The notes below the pieces were generated by a model. That model had not been told where the DNA came from, did not search any database, and saw nothing but the letters and a program-made list of their open reading frames with translations. From Marsupella aquatica (Eukaryota > Marchantiophyta): a stretch of 64,000 bases of DNA. Below are positions 1-10,304 of the stretch, piece by piece. The stretch covers positions 11,470,001 to 11,534,000 of the forward strand of contig OZ316897.1 in NCBI GenBank assembly GCA_973895155.1, given 5' to 3'. The position numbers were made by a program, and so were the translations under genes. Position 1 is the stretch's first letter. The number at the start of each line of letters is the position of its first letter.

Positions 1-49
1 TTTTCCACAGTCCATCGCCTTCTTGGGGCCAAATGGCGCAGCTTCGTCC

Positions 50-2143
50 ATCATCCATACAGCAGGAAGTGCTATGAGGCCATCGACGAGGGGGGGGGGA
101 TGATCATAAACTGAAGAACGGGGGACTGGGGCACAAATCACAACAGTGGGGCAGTTGCAGCCCTCTCAAACCATCGGGGCCACAATTGCAGCCAACTCCT
201 ATCTCGCACCCTCATTTTTGTTGGGACAAGAAGGCTTCTTGTATTGCTCATGTACCTTAACACTCGACTACCTTAACACTTAGCTCCGACGTCGTTGACT
301 CTGATGCCGAGCTCCCTTATGGTCCAGACCCGGATAGGCCATCCGGGGAAGACTTGGCATGGGGAGACTTGTGGGCAACAGGGCATGGCACTGGCGAAGG
401 CAAGACGCTAAACTAGTGACACACACTAAGGGCTTAGACTAGCTGAGGGTTGGTCGGGTCAAGGGGAAAAGGGTTGGGCTCAAGGTTGATCGTCCGGACC
501 CCCGGACGGACTTTGAGTTCTGAGGGCTTGAGTGAGAGCCTCTCTTGGACCCAAGGCCAATGGAATTGACTACATGGGCAACGGACGCTTGGGGCACGAG
601 TTATGGCCCAATCCGAGTTTGGCCGATCGGGGGTCCCGAGTGACAATGGGATTTGAGGGCCTAGGCATGAGCACTGGGTTGGCCCGATCACAACGGGCTA
701 TGGCACTCCGCTTGCGGACGCCTAACTAGAAAGTTATGGGCATTGACAGTTGGTGACGCACCCAGACATGCGGGTTGGGGTCCAGGTTGGGGGCCAAAAT
801 TTGGGGACCAAAGTTGGTCCGGGGGTGACAAGTCTCCAGAAACATATATGAGGGGAGTGGTGTCTCCCTAGGGGCTAAGGGCGAGCCAAAGTTGTGAGCC
901 ACTGCCGTCGCGACACTAAAGGAAAACGTCAAACTGAAACGGCAATAACTTCCCAACGGGAAGTCCGTCGAGGACTTCTTGGGTGTGTTGGAAAGCTCTT
1001 AAGGATGGCTACATTCTCTTGCCAGCTTGCCAAAACCCTGCTGAAATAGCAGCCAAGCCGCGTTCAGTCCCTCAAGGGAGCTTGCATTGGGGAGGCAAGG
1101 CCAAGTAGGCATAGAGGTTGAGTTCCAAAGGCACTTGGCTCCTAGACCATTAGTGGGGAGAGAAATAGAAGTTAATTGCTATAGTCGGAGCCATTCTGGT
1201 CCCGCGTGTTGGGACAAGCTACGCTATTTGGGCCATGAGATGTCTTGGGGGCACGATGGTCAATTGGTGATGGATAGGTACGAGGGGGAACCCGGGCTAT
1301 GCCCAAGGAAGGAGCTGTTCTAGACAAACAGTGGACGTCAGTTCTGGTTCCGACTTATGGCATCGGGAGGACCTATTGTTGACCTACTTATCAATGTCTG
1401 TTGAGTTTGAGTTAGGATGTTAGACTGGGGAGATCTAGATCATGAGGGGTTACTTACCGAGACGCTTGGTTGCTTGTGCAGATAGTGAGGACCGTTGAGT
1501 AGCGGTCATGTTGGAGAGCAAGCTAGTGCGGCTTTGTATGGGAGGGGTCACTAGCGGTGCAAGGGGCATTGGGTCGCTTGCTTGAGGTATTCCATGGAGG
1601 CATTTGGGCACCAGGGGCACTTAGGCATGGTTGTTGGGATTGGTGAGGGTGTTGGGTGGCTAGGTCCACCACTGGGGACAAGAGCTCTTCTAGCATGAAA
1701 ACAAGGCTGCCAATGACCATGCACTTCAGCCAAGCAGGATGCACTCTCCCTCGCTCAGCAACTCTACCTCGCTCAGCTTTTGCGCCCACGCCTGATCCGT
1801 CTATGGCATCCTCCCTTGCATTGCGCCACCATCCATTTGCTCTCGTTGCCTACCCTTTGCCTTTCCCTTCCACATTTGGCACTCACCCTCCCTTTGCCTT
1901 TCCATTCCACATTCGACACTAAACTCGGACAGCGGCTAAAAAAACCTGCAACAAAGGCGAGCTAATTCTTCGAGAAAAATGAGGGTTGTGACTGCCTTGA
2001 TGGTTGTGATTTGTGCCCCAGTCCCGAGTACTTTGGTTTAGGTTCAGGTCCCAGCCCTGGTCCCAAGTACTTCAGTTGCACTTCAAAACCCCCCCCCCCC
2101 ACCCGCTCGATGGCCTCAGAGCACTTCGTGCCCGATGGATGAT
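50..2143. mobile_element. Non-autonomous DNA element with long terminal inverted repeats
   Basis: The segment at about 50-219, read on the minus strand, matches about 1975-2143 on the plus strand with moderate divergence. Shared blocks include TTGTGATTTGTGCCCCAGTC, GATGGCCTCA.AGCACTTC and TGGATGAT. Both arms carry a homopolymer at the same place (G at 90-99, C at 2089-2100). The interior of about 1.75 kb holds only short ORFs, no recognisable transposase, and an imperfect 34-bp direct repeat near 1850-1920. Long TIRs with unrelated filler suggest a MULE-like or foldback element; that class is inference. The outer ends and target duplication could not be fixed because the left end lies close to the window edge. 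Confidence 0.6.
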
Positions 2144-2159
2144 ATATTTTTCACCTTGA

Positions 2160-2615
2160 CATCTTTTCTCACCTCAATAGCTGTTGTGCAAAGCACAGGT
2201 ATCTGGCCCAAGATGTACTTATTTAACAACATCTTTTACTTCTGAACATTTTTTCCTAACAACATACTTTACTTTTTGACCATTTTGTATTTAATGTTCA
2301 TCTTTATACTTAACAATATTTTTGGCATAACAACATCACTGGTGACACGACATCTATTTACTTGACGACATCTTTTTACTTCATGACATTTTGTGCATAA
2401 CGACAACTTGGGAAACACAACATCTTTTCTCTCAACGATATCTTGGGCGCCACAACACTTTTTTCTTAGCGACATCTTGGGTGCCACGACATCTTGGGTG
2501 CAATGACGTCTCTTTTCTTAATAACATCTTGGGCGCGACGATATTTTTCTTTTAACGACACCTTGGGCAACACAACATCTTCTCTCTTCACAACATCTTT
2601 TGTGCAACTCACGGG
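2160..2615. repeat. Degenerate minisatellite, unit about 36-40 bp
   Basis: A phrase of the type 'acgacatcttgggcgccaca' alternating with 'acatcttttctctcaac' recurs about a dozen times with substitutions and small indels. The array is bracketed by a diverged direct repeat: GTGCAAAGCACAGGTAT near 2193 and GTGCAACTCACGGGTAT near 2611. Short ORFs here are repeat artefacts. It starts just beyond the right inverted repeat of the element at 50-2143. Confidence 0.7.
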
Positions 2616-3257
2616 TATTGAGCTAGTACTTATATAATAGAATAGATAGATATGCAACGCTCATATGGTCTAGAATATTAAACACCTCGAGAGGTTCGTC
2701 CCTTGTTGCAAAAGTTGGGTAGATTCCACCTATTTAAAGAGTATTTTCCAGTTTTGACAAAAAATGTCCGGGTCTTTTGTATTCCATTGGCCAGATTCCC
2801 ACCTACCGTAGCTAGTATCTGATGTTCCTCTCTAGACCTATCTTCTGCTTCACACAAGTGACACTACTATAGCTGGACACCCTAGAGAACATTTATGACC
2901 TTTGCTCACAAGCTCATAAATGTTTATGTATCTTTGTTTCAAAAGATACTTGGTATAGAGGAGAGATATACTTAGTGGACCTCCAAATGCAACTTTTTCT
3001 GTTGCACATGCTCTCCTAGTGGACATCAGGGCCCACCAGAGGTACCATTTGGTGTGAGATGTTCTTCTCACGCACTGTGCAGTTCTTGTAATGCAAGATT
3101 GTCACTGTAAAACGTAACATGTTCTATTGTTCTTCAACATTCGACCGCGTCGTTGAATGTGGTCGACTACAATCGCAGTTCTGAGTGAATCAATGTATAC
3201 ATTGACCACAATGCATACAACATCAACTGTAATGTCAAACAAAAAATAAAAATTATA
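2616..3257. other. Intergenic, no gene seen
   Basis: AT-rich sequence without a convincing coding segment on either strand and without strong internal repetition. Confidence 0.5.
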
Positions 3258-3965
3258 AGTGTGAAATCTGAATACAACGTGCAGTGTGTATACATACAAA
3301 TCAGATTTCTATGTTGAATATTCATTTGTAGGTTTTGTCCATTTGGGCAAGCTTCGATGGGGGGCGGCTTCGTAAAGTCTGAGGGAATGAAATTTTTTCT
3401 CAGTGTGAAATCTAAGTACAACGTGCAAAGTGTATACATCACAAATCATACTTCTATGTTGAATAGAATAGGTTTTGTCCATTTGGGCAGGCTTTGGCAG
3501 GGGTGTCTTTGTAAAGTCGGAGGGACCGAATTTTTTTTCTTAGTGTGAAATCTGAATACAACGTGACAAGTGTATACATCACAAATCATACTTCTATATA
3601 AGTTGAATACAATAGGTTTTGTCCATTTCGGCAGGCTTCGGCCGGGTGCATCTTTGTAAAGTTGGAGGAAATGAATTTTTTCCAAGTGTGAAATCTGAAT
3701 GTAAGGTGCATATTGTATACAAACTACACATCGTTCTATGTTCTACCTTATTTGGTTTTGTCCATTAGAGCAGGCCTTGGTGCCTGTATGTAAGGCAAGG
3801 GAGTTATAACTTTGTTTAAGTGCAACCTTTGGAATACATGTCTACCATGTATACAAGGTGAAAATGGTTTTGTCCATTTGTAGGCTGCGGAGTCATGAAT
3901 ACAATTTTTGCATTGTGAGTAATGAATACATTGTGAGACATGTATACCATCCAATCATGGTTTGT
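3258..3965. repeat. Tandem satellite, unit about 142 bp
   Basis: The phrase AGTGTGAAATCTGAATACAA begins at 3258, 3402, 3542 and 3685, giving periods of 144, 140 and 143 bp. Each unit also carries GGTTTTGTCCATTTGGGCA in its second half. A more degenerate fifth copy, with GGTTTTGTCCATTTG near 3865, fades out before about 3965. There is no coding signal. Four clear monomers are too few to call a centromeric array. Confidence 0.85.
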
Positions 3966-4545
3966 GCATTCTCGTCTACTTTGTTCATTTTTGGACCAGA
4001 TTGATCATGCAAGTGTCGAGTCTTCAAAGAGAGCAAGAAATCAAGCAACATTGAATATTATTTACTAAATCCAACAACAATACACACGGACATATATAGG
4101 CATATTGATCAGTTCATATTTATTATCAAGAACACATTGGTGAGAAAATAGGGCTATAACTTTCCCAAAATTGTGAACCATGTTGTCTTCCAACACATAT
4201 TCTCATGAAAGAAACAAAGGTTAAGACGTGTTACATGAAACAAAGTTTAAAGAACACATAACGTAATGGCCCAATGTTCTCATACACATCAACCATGAAA
4301 ATTTGGAACATATACAAACAATGTCAATTGTTCCTGTCTAGCTGTGGGTCGTGGTTGCATTGCTCCGCTGCTTCAATGGACTTCAACCAAACCACCACCA
4401 ATCCCATGCCTACAACCTTTGTAAGTGAACTTTCTAGGCCACAGGAAATCAAAGGCAAAGTTACAAACATATACTGGGATTGGCGCAATGATGTTGTCTG
4501 GCCGCCCCTTTCATTGCAATTTGCACATCCTCAAGGGTCGACATA
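3966..4545. other. Intergenic, no gene seen
   Basis: AT-rich sequence with only short ORFs of no recognisable family. Confidence 0.5.
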
Positions 4546-4672
4546 GCAAGAACACGAGCAAGAACATGAGCAGGAATAGCAGGAACCAGCAGCACGAGCA
4601 AGAACCAGCAACACGAGCAAGAACAGTAGGAACCAGGAACACAAGCAAGAACCAGCAACACGAGAAAATGTG
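4546..4672. repeat. Purine-rich minisatellite (agcaagaaccagcaacacg type)
   Basis: The words 'agcaagaac', 'cagcaacacg' and 'gtaggaacc' are repeated irregularly with a roughly 18-30 bp period. The repetitive ORFs across it on both strands are low-complexity artefacts. Confidence 0.75.
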
Positions 4673-5109
4673 AGAAAATGTGGAGAAACAAACCAAATGA
4701 CAACAAAACAGGTTCTGAAAGAGTTCCATAAAGGGCGGGCACATTTTGAATTTTGAACATTCCTTTAAAAGTTGTATACATTACAGACAATGTATTCATA
4801 AAAGCAAGGAGGTTGGGGGAGGCAAGGTGCTTGCAAGCTCCAATGCAGTTGTAAACTATTTCCTTTGTATCTTAAACACTAAAGTGACAACATTTTATGA
4901 AATACTTCAAGGCAATACTTCAAGGCCGGGGCACGAAGGTGCTTGCGTGCTCTAATGCCACCACAAACTCGTTCAATTGTAGTTTTGAATACAATAGCCA
5001 TATTGTATTCACAAAAACTAGGAAGGCCATGGTGTTGCGGTGCTTAATTGCGGCCAGGGCTACGACGCTTGTGGACTGCGACATTATTGATGGCCTACTA
5101 CACATGACC

Positions 5110-5440
5110 ACCCATGGTGTCCACAGGGTACGTAGTGGACCTGAACTGTGTGGTAAGGTATTTCAGAAGAACATGCTTGTCCGGAGTGGACCCGGAGGTG
5201 TGGTAAGGTGTTTGAGAAGAACATGCTTGTCCGGGGTGGGCCTGAAGGTGTGCTAAGGTGTTTCAGAAGAACATACTTGTGCTGAGTGGGTCTGAAGGTC
5301 CATTGGGAGGGAATCTGAACGTTGGGGTCCACTGGGCGAGCGTGCCCGAAGGTGTGGTAAGGTGTTTTTGAAGAACATGCTTGTACAGAGTGGGCCCGGA
5401 GGTCCATTGGGAGAGAATCTGAAGGCCTTGGGGTCCAATG
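5110..5440. repeat. 50-bp tandem repeat with higher-order variant
   Basis: TGGTAAGGTGTTTCAGAAGA-type units begin at 5151, 5201 and 5251 with an exact 50-bp period. A further copy begins at 5354 after a longer spacer that contains GGTCCATTGGGAG..GAATCTGAA. That longer module itself recurs at 5298 and 5401, about 103 bp apart. The array shows simple local amplification. Overlapping minus-strand ORFs are repeat translations. Confidence 0.8.
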
Positions 5441-5689
5441 AGAGAAAGTTGGTTTGCGAGTTCCACTAAGTAGATAAAGTTGGGTTGGGAGGTCCACTAA
5501 GTATATATCTCTAGTATAGAGTCTGTTTTTAGAGAAAGAAGTGGCGTTCTGGTGAAGAAGGTCTTAATTTCAATGACTAGTCTCGAGAGCAATGCAAACT
5601 ACAGATACAACTTACTGACGACACAGAAGTTTGAGAGCGAGATTTGAGATGAAAGAATATGGATTAGCTATACGATTCTTCGAGATCAG

Positions 5690-6016
5690 GTACGAGACAG
5701 GTTGCAGGCAAAGCGGGAGGAATCATCACCGACAAATTGATCGAATTCGGTTATGAAGCGAGCGCAATAGTGTCCTGACTTGTGAGCTTAGTTTGTTCTG
5801 CTGCAGCCAAGGAATTCATGAGGTGTGTACTGTGCACATTCGTTCGACTTAGTTTCGGATTTGGAAGCAAGTTTAGGGTTTATGGTTTAGTGGCTACAAT
5901 CAATTAGCATTTGAGCATGTTGGCCTAGACTCCAGCGGTGTCTGTTCTCTCCAAGCACCACGGTTAGATTTCCTTAGCTTTTCCATATATCTCTAATCAG
6001 TCGGATTTCTTTGTAG
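5690..6016 (+). other. Candidate 5'-UTR intron upstream of the AIG1-like gene
   Basis: A CAG|GTACGAG donor lies at 5687-5696, and a CTAAT branch-like word is followed by TTTCTTTGTAG|G ending at 6016. Together they fit a 327-nt GT-AG intron in the leader of the GTPase gene starting at 6132. This rests on splice consensus only; no transcript evidence is available. Confidence 0.35.
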
Positions 6017-6131
6017 GTCATGAGGTTGAGGTGAGAGAAGCACTTCGCAGACTGCGTGGAACGCACCAAAACGAAGGCTCCAATCAGGCAAGACTTAAAA
6101 GAGGCAAAGCAATTCTGCAGCAGGAGGAGCG

Positions 6132-7685
6132 ATGGAGGAGACTGTTGATTCGAGAAATACCGTGATTTTAGTCGTGGGGAATTTGCAAGAAAAGAAAACG
6201 GCCGTGGTGGACTGTCTCACAAAAGTTGGAAATTGGGAGACATACACGACATTGGCTGGGGTCCGAATCCTGACCCACACATCTGGAGCCCAAGTTGTTG
6301 ATACATTAGATGTGCGAAACGTTCAGGGTAAGAGCCCCACTATAATTGCGAGACGATGGATCTCCCAAAATTCTCTGAACAGAGTTATTCTCGGGAAGAG
6401 GGTAGTCGTGGTATGCGTGATCACAAATGCTATCGTAAAGGAGAAGTGTAATGCATGTGTTTCCAGCTGGAATTGTTGGCTGGGAGTCTTGGGAACGATT
6501 TGGGAAAATCACAAGGACATACTGACAGTTGCGGTCACGGAGTCTAGCAATGACTTGAGTCTGGAGTCGCAAGAGCAACTTGAAATGTGTTTGCGCGGCC
6601 ATGGGATAAGGTCAAGGAGCTTCCTGGTCTCAAATCTTAGTTCAGAAGCTTCGGTGGGGAAGCTGGTTGAAAGCATTCGGAAGATGTGTCCCACTTTCTG
6701 TCCGAGTAACGAACAGACCACCTTCGAGAGGGGAGATTCAAGCAACGCAAGTTGGTGCGGCATAGGCGGACGGTCAGGAAGTGACTGTCGCCAAGAAAGA
6801 GTTTTAGGAAGAATCCGCTTTGTGCCTTGGAGTCCCGAAAGACTCATCTTGTTTGGAAGGACAGGGAGTGGAAAGTCCACACTTGCACAAATGCTTACCT
6901 TGGGAAAGCTTGACGAGCAATCGACTAAATTCAAGGCAAGTTCAGGCATCAGAGGAGAAACAGATGCAATTTCTAGTGGTGAAGGACGAGGATGGTATGT
7001 TGTCGACACTCCAGGGCTCGGAGAGCCCGAATCGGAAGCAAGCACCGTACCAACGCATTTCGCACAACTGAAGGTCAAGAAATGTGTGGAGGCGGTGGAA
7101 GGAACATTCTCCCACTATCTTTTTGTCCTGAAGAAGGACCGAATAGACTCTTTCGACGTGAGCCTATGGAAATTCTTTAAGCAGCTTTTCACCGTGTGCG
7201 GAGGGAAAACCAGTCACCATTGGAGCATTGTAATTTCTGACGCGGACCAGACATGGCTGCGAGAAAACAATTCTTATTTACGGCAAACATTCGAAGGCTG
7301 CAGCAGCTTTCTGACCGCAGAGTTTCCTTCGATTGATGACGACGAGGAGACAGAGACAGTGTATGAAGAGATGAGAGCAGAGTCCCTTCGAGGCCTCGAG
7401 GAAGGGCTGGCTAGTTTGGGGCGATTCGACTTGTCTTGTGATTTCGGAGAAATGTCGAGGATGTCCATCTTGAATGAGAGAGACCGGAGCCTCAATGATG
7501 AAAAGGTAGATCAAACTTTTGCGGCCCTCGCTGATCTTATCGAATCCTTTGGATACTTAGGGGTGAATCCTTGTGTCTCAGGGGTCGGGCTCGGATCTTT
7601 GCTGTTTTTCACGAGTATAGACAAAATGATCCATCACCTGACTAGAATAATGAGCAAAGATCACATAACTCTTGACATTGCATGA
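6132..7685 (+). CDS. AIG1/GIMAP-like GTPase with degenerate N-terminal GTPase domain
   Basis: A 517-aa intronless ORF starts at an ATG in good context (GCGATGG). The C-terminal half is an AIG1/GIMAP-type GTPase: P-loop GRTGSGKS at residues 242-249, Walker B/G3 VVDTPGLG with D292, then a hydrophobic strand (HYLFVLKKDR). The strand that normally ends in a (T/S)xxD nucleotide-specificity motif reads IVISDAD, so G4 is only weakly conserved. The N-terminal half (about 10-200) echoes the same order: VILVVGNLQEKKT at 11-23 in P-loop position but lacking the GxxxxGK(S/T) spacing, VVDTLD at 55-60 in G3 position, then VVVVCVITN. I read this as a pseudo-GTPase domain fused to a plausibly active one. AIG1 proteins are linked to pathogen response and membrane GTPase scaffolds in plants and vertebrates; a role here is inference. 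No transmembrane segment is obvious, although the last 60 residues are fairly hydrophobic. Confidence 0.8.
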   Translation: MEETVDSRNTVILVVGNLQEKKTAVVDCLTKVGNWETYTTLAGVRILTHTSGAQVVDTLDVRNVQGKSPTIIARRWISQNSLNRVILGKRVVVVCVITNAIVKEKCNACVSSWNCWLGVLGTIWENHKDILTVAVTESSNDLSLESQEQLEMCLRGHGIRSRSFLVSNLSSEASVGKLVESIRKMCPTFCPSNEQTTFERGDSSNASWCGIGGRSGSDCRQERVLGRIRFVPWSPERLILFGRTGSGKSTLAQMLTLGKLDEQSTKFKASSGIRGETDAISSGEGRGWYVVDTPGLGEPESEASTVPTHFAQLKVKKCVEAVEGTFSHYLFVLKKDRIDSFDVSLWKFFKQLFTVCGGKTSHHWSIVISDADQTWLRENNSYLRQTFEGCSSFLTAEFPSIDDDEETETVYEEMRAESLRGLEEGLASLGRFDLSCDFGEMSRMSILNERDRSLNDEKVDQTFAALADLIESFGYLGVNPCVSGVGLGSLLFFTSIDKMIHHLTRIMSKDHITLDIA

Positions 7686-8332
7686 TTCAAGATAGGCTTG
7701 GTTACTTCCCCTGGTTGTTCGCTACAACCTTATAATGCATGTACAGTAGCAACGGTCTCGGAAATATTCCAAGTTGAGGAATTTAATTCCACATTTCTTT
7801 TCGGAAGGTCTGTTGTGTTTCTGAGAGCATCCGCACCGGTGCTCTGGAACCCTGCCGAACCGGTATAATATTGGCCTTTCTCAGCCAGGTCACTATATTC
7901 CGGCTTGCAGCTGAGGTTGGTATTGGGAGACCATATCCAGGCCAATGCAAAACTAGTTAGGTTGGTATTCGGAGACCATATCCAGGCCCATGCAAAACTA
8001 GTTTCTAGTGCCCGGATATTGGCCAGTTTTCCTGAGCGAAAGCTTCCAACCCGAGCCCTGGCAAAACTAATTTACTTCGGCTAGATTGCCACTTGTTTGG
8101 ATTTGGCATGACATGGAATTTCCCTCCCTCGCCTGTGCCACCAACAACTTGCGGGAGAGAGACAACCGAGCTTTGAGAGGCTTCAAAATCGTACTGTTCA
8201 AGTTCTACAGTCTGCTGATGAAGCTCGTGGTCCCACTCTGAATGGGTCAAGCATTGTAGCTTCAAAATCATACTGTTCATGTTCTACGATACGCTGACGA
8301 ACCTCGTGGTCCAACTATGAATGGGTTAAGCT
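7686..8332. repeat. Intergenic with two local duplications
   Basis: A 45-bp unit is duplicated at 7914-7958 and 7959-8002 (GGTTGGTATT.GGAGACCATA). A segment of about 78 bp is duplicated at 8180-8259 and 8260-8335 (GCTTCAAAATC.TACTGTTCA). The word ATGCAAAACTAGTT recurs nearby. Nothing else recognisable lies between the AIG1-like gene and the Myb/SANT relic. Confidence 0.7.
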
Positions 8333-9302
8333 TTGTACCCGCAAGACACTGTGCACTTACTAGGCTTTCTACACATGGCAGCACAAGGAAAAGATGTCAG
8401 TGGTCCCGAATTGAAGCAACTGTGTTACAACTACTTGGAAATATCTCTAGATCCCTGCGTTGGTTCGGGACAAAAGAAAGACGGCTTCTGGGAGCGAGTT
8501 GGAGAAAACTACGACCAAACCAAACCGTTGGGCACTGAGGTGACAACTGCCAAGTCCCTTGAATCAAAGTGGGGTGAAATTCAAAAGGATGTTTCTAGAT
8601 TTATGGGATGCGTTCATTCTGGAAAAGATCTCGTTATCTCTGGAACCAATTCTGAAGACACGTTGGAGAAGGCCAGGGATTTGTACAAGCAGTGATCCCA
8701 AGGGCAAGGACTTTGCTTTTACAATCTGTTACTATATTCTGAAAGATTGCCCACCTAATGCCTCAAGATGTGAGGGCACAAGGATGATGGCACAAGGACG
8801 ACGGCACAAGGAAAAACGAAGGGCAAGCAGCCACGAAAGCAGAAGTAGAGGGATACTGTCGGTGACCAGGGACAATGGGAATGATCCTCCCTTACCAGAT
8901 GGCGACATTTAATCTGACAAGAGACAGAAGGAGCAGTGGGAAGATCGTACTTGCTCAGCTTTTGCCACTCAGAGACCCCCAAGAACTAAGATGGCAGAGG
9001 CTACAAAGAAAGCAAGGGCATAAGAAGATACTCTCAAAATCTCTGCACAAACTCAAAAATTGATGGTAGAGACTGGTCATGATCAGTTGAGTATTCTGGA
9101 GATCCAATCCTCGATGAACATGTTGGTTATGCCAACAGATCATCTTACCCTGGCCAAGAGGGATTTGATGGCATTGTGGATGGAGGATGAGATGGCGAAG
9201 GTCAAGGAAACGATTGCACTCTGTACCACCCCACCATCGGCTACAGTCTCCAGGACATCTCAGCCGGCTACTATCTGCATCCAAGTTTCAGCCCAAATGT
9301 AG
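8333..9302 (+). pseudogene. Harbinger-type Myb/SANT (NAM-associated) protein, broken
   Basis: The translation carries the hallmarks of the plant Myb/SANT-like family that accompanies PIF/Harbinger transposases and is often annotated as NAM-associated or GST-T3-like. These are DPCVGSGQKKDGFWERVGEN, then SLESKWGEIQKDVSRFMG, then EDTLEKARDLYK. At about 8695 the frame ends in TGA, and the reading shifts by one base into KGKDFAFTICYYILKDCP, the expected continuation. The C-terminal coiled segment (LSILEIQSSMNMLVMP, then KRDLMALWMEDEMAKVKE) follows in that second frame but is interrupted by TAA at about 8910 and about 9019. There is no ATG at the 5' end of the open stretch. One frameshift and two stops make this a pseudogene; introns could not explain all three. 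Confidence 0.75.
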
Positions 9303-9357
9303 ATGATAATGTGGAGCCAGAATGTGAAGCTACTGAGTTTGACGATGCTCTACCTTT

Positions 9358-9911
9358 TTGAAGAAGTTGATTAGAATATTGCAACTGCAGTGCCTCCTTC
9401 AATTGATTCACTTCCCGGTTTATTTAAGTTTTAGTTTTGGCAAACACGCTGTGTGGTCTTCAAGTGAGTCAACTGCCTCTTTGAGTATGGGCCTGGAGTC
9501 GAAGGACGAGAGCAAAGCTAAACGAGGCATAACAGAAGTTGTAAAGGTTGGAGCAATACTACAGGCAATTATCAACTTGGGACGGTGGGCACTTGCATAC
9601 AAAGAAGTACAGGGTTCAAGGGCATTTCCATTTGCAATTCAGTTTGAACCAACAGCCCTGGAGCTTCACTGCTCATACACTGTCTTGTATATGTGACTGG
9701 GAAATTGGTTCAGGTGCCGAAGGGACAATTCTGCGAGTTTCGTGACACTTTCACAGAACGGACCAAATCACAGATCCCTGCTTCGGCTCTCTTGAATTGG
9801 GTTGACGAAAATCAAACAGTGCAGATCAAGAACGGCGTAAACATGGATGGAATAGTGGATGCTATCGGACTGGAAACGAAAGAAAGCAAAGGTAAATTGC
9901 GGCCCCCATGA
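9358..9911 (+). pseudogene. Unrecognised ORF pair, probably one frameshifted gene
   Basis: One frame reads through EVVKVGAILQAIINLGRWAL and QGSRAFPFAIQFEPTALELH to a TGA at 9696. A frame offset by one then reads VYVTGKLVQVPKGQFCEF and ALLNWVDENQTVQIKNGVNM to a stop at 9911. The two join smoothly if one base is lost near 9685, or if a short intron is removed there. The open stretch begins without ATG. I do not recognise the family. It follows the Myb/SANT relic closely and could be its downstream exon or a separate decayed gene. Confidence 0.35.
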
Positions 9912-10304
9912 AGGGACTGATTACACTTGACACGTTACCCTAACTAAAGGCTCGTGAACTGGACAACTTCCTTGTCCCCATATACATCCTTTATATCCCT
10001 GGCCTCCGTTTCTTCCCGGTCCAAACCTGGGTATGAAATCTAAATTTTCTTCTGCTGTTACAGGCCGATTGACTTGCATGAGATCGCCTCAAGTACTTCT
10101 TGGATCGAGACCAAACGAGACCAAACGAGACCAAAACTAAAGCGTGTCAGAAAGGGTTCACGCTGTATTTCTAATTTTTGGGGTGTCATCACTATGTGTA
10201 CAAATGACTAAGAATGAATGAAACCCTTGATCTAAAACAATGAAGTTAAATTACCTCACTGTGCTTTGAAGAAAGTATATTCTATTTACAGCGAGTCGAC
10301 TAAA
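9912..10304. other. 3' flank of the BRCT gene; short decamer repeat
   Basis: Three tandem copies of CGAGACCAAA sit at about 10106-10135. No gene is seen. Part of this stretch should be the 3'-UTR of the minus-strand gene that ends at 10305. Confidence 0.6.

Noticed and set aside
4546-5500. Repetitive proteins encoded on both strands
   Set aside because: Overlapping ORFs in several frames follow the 18-30 bp and 50-bp tandem periods and have no other coding features.
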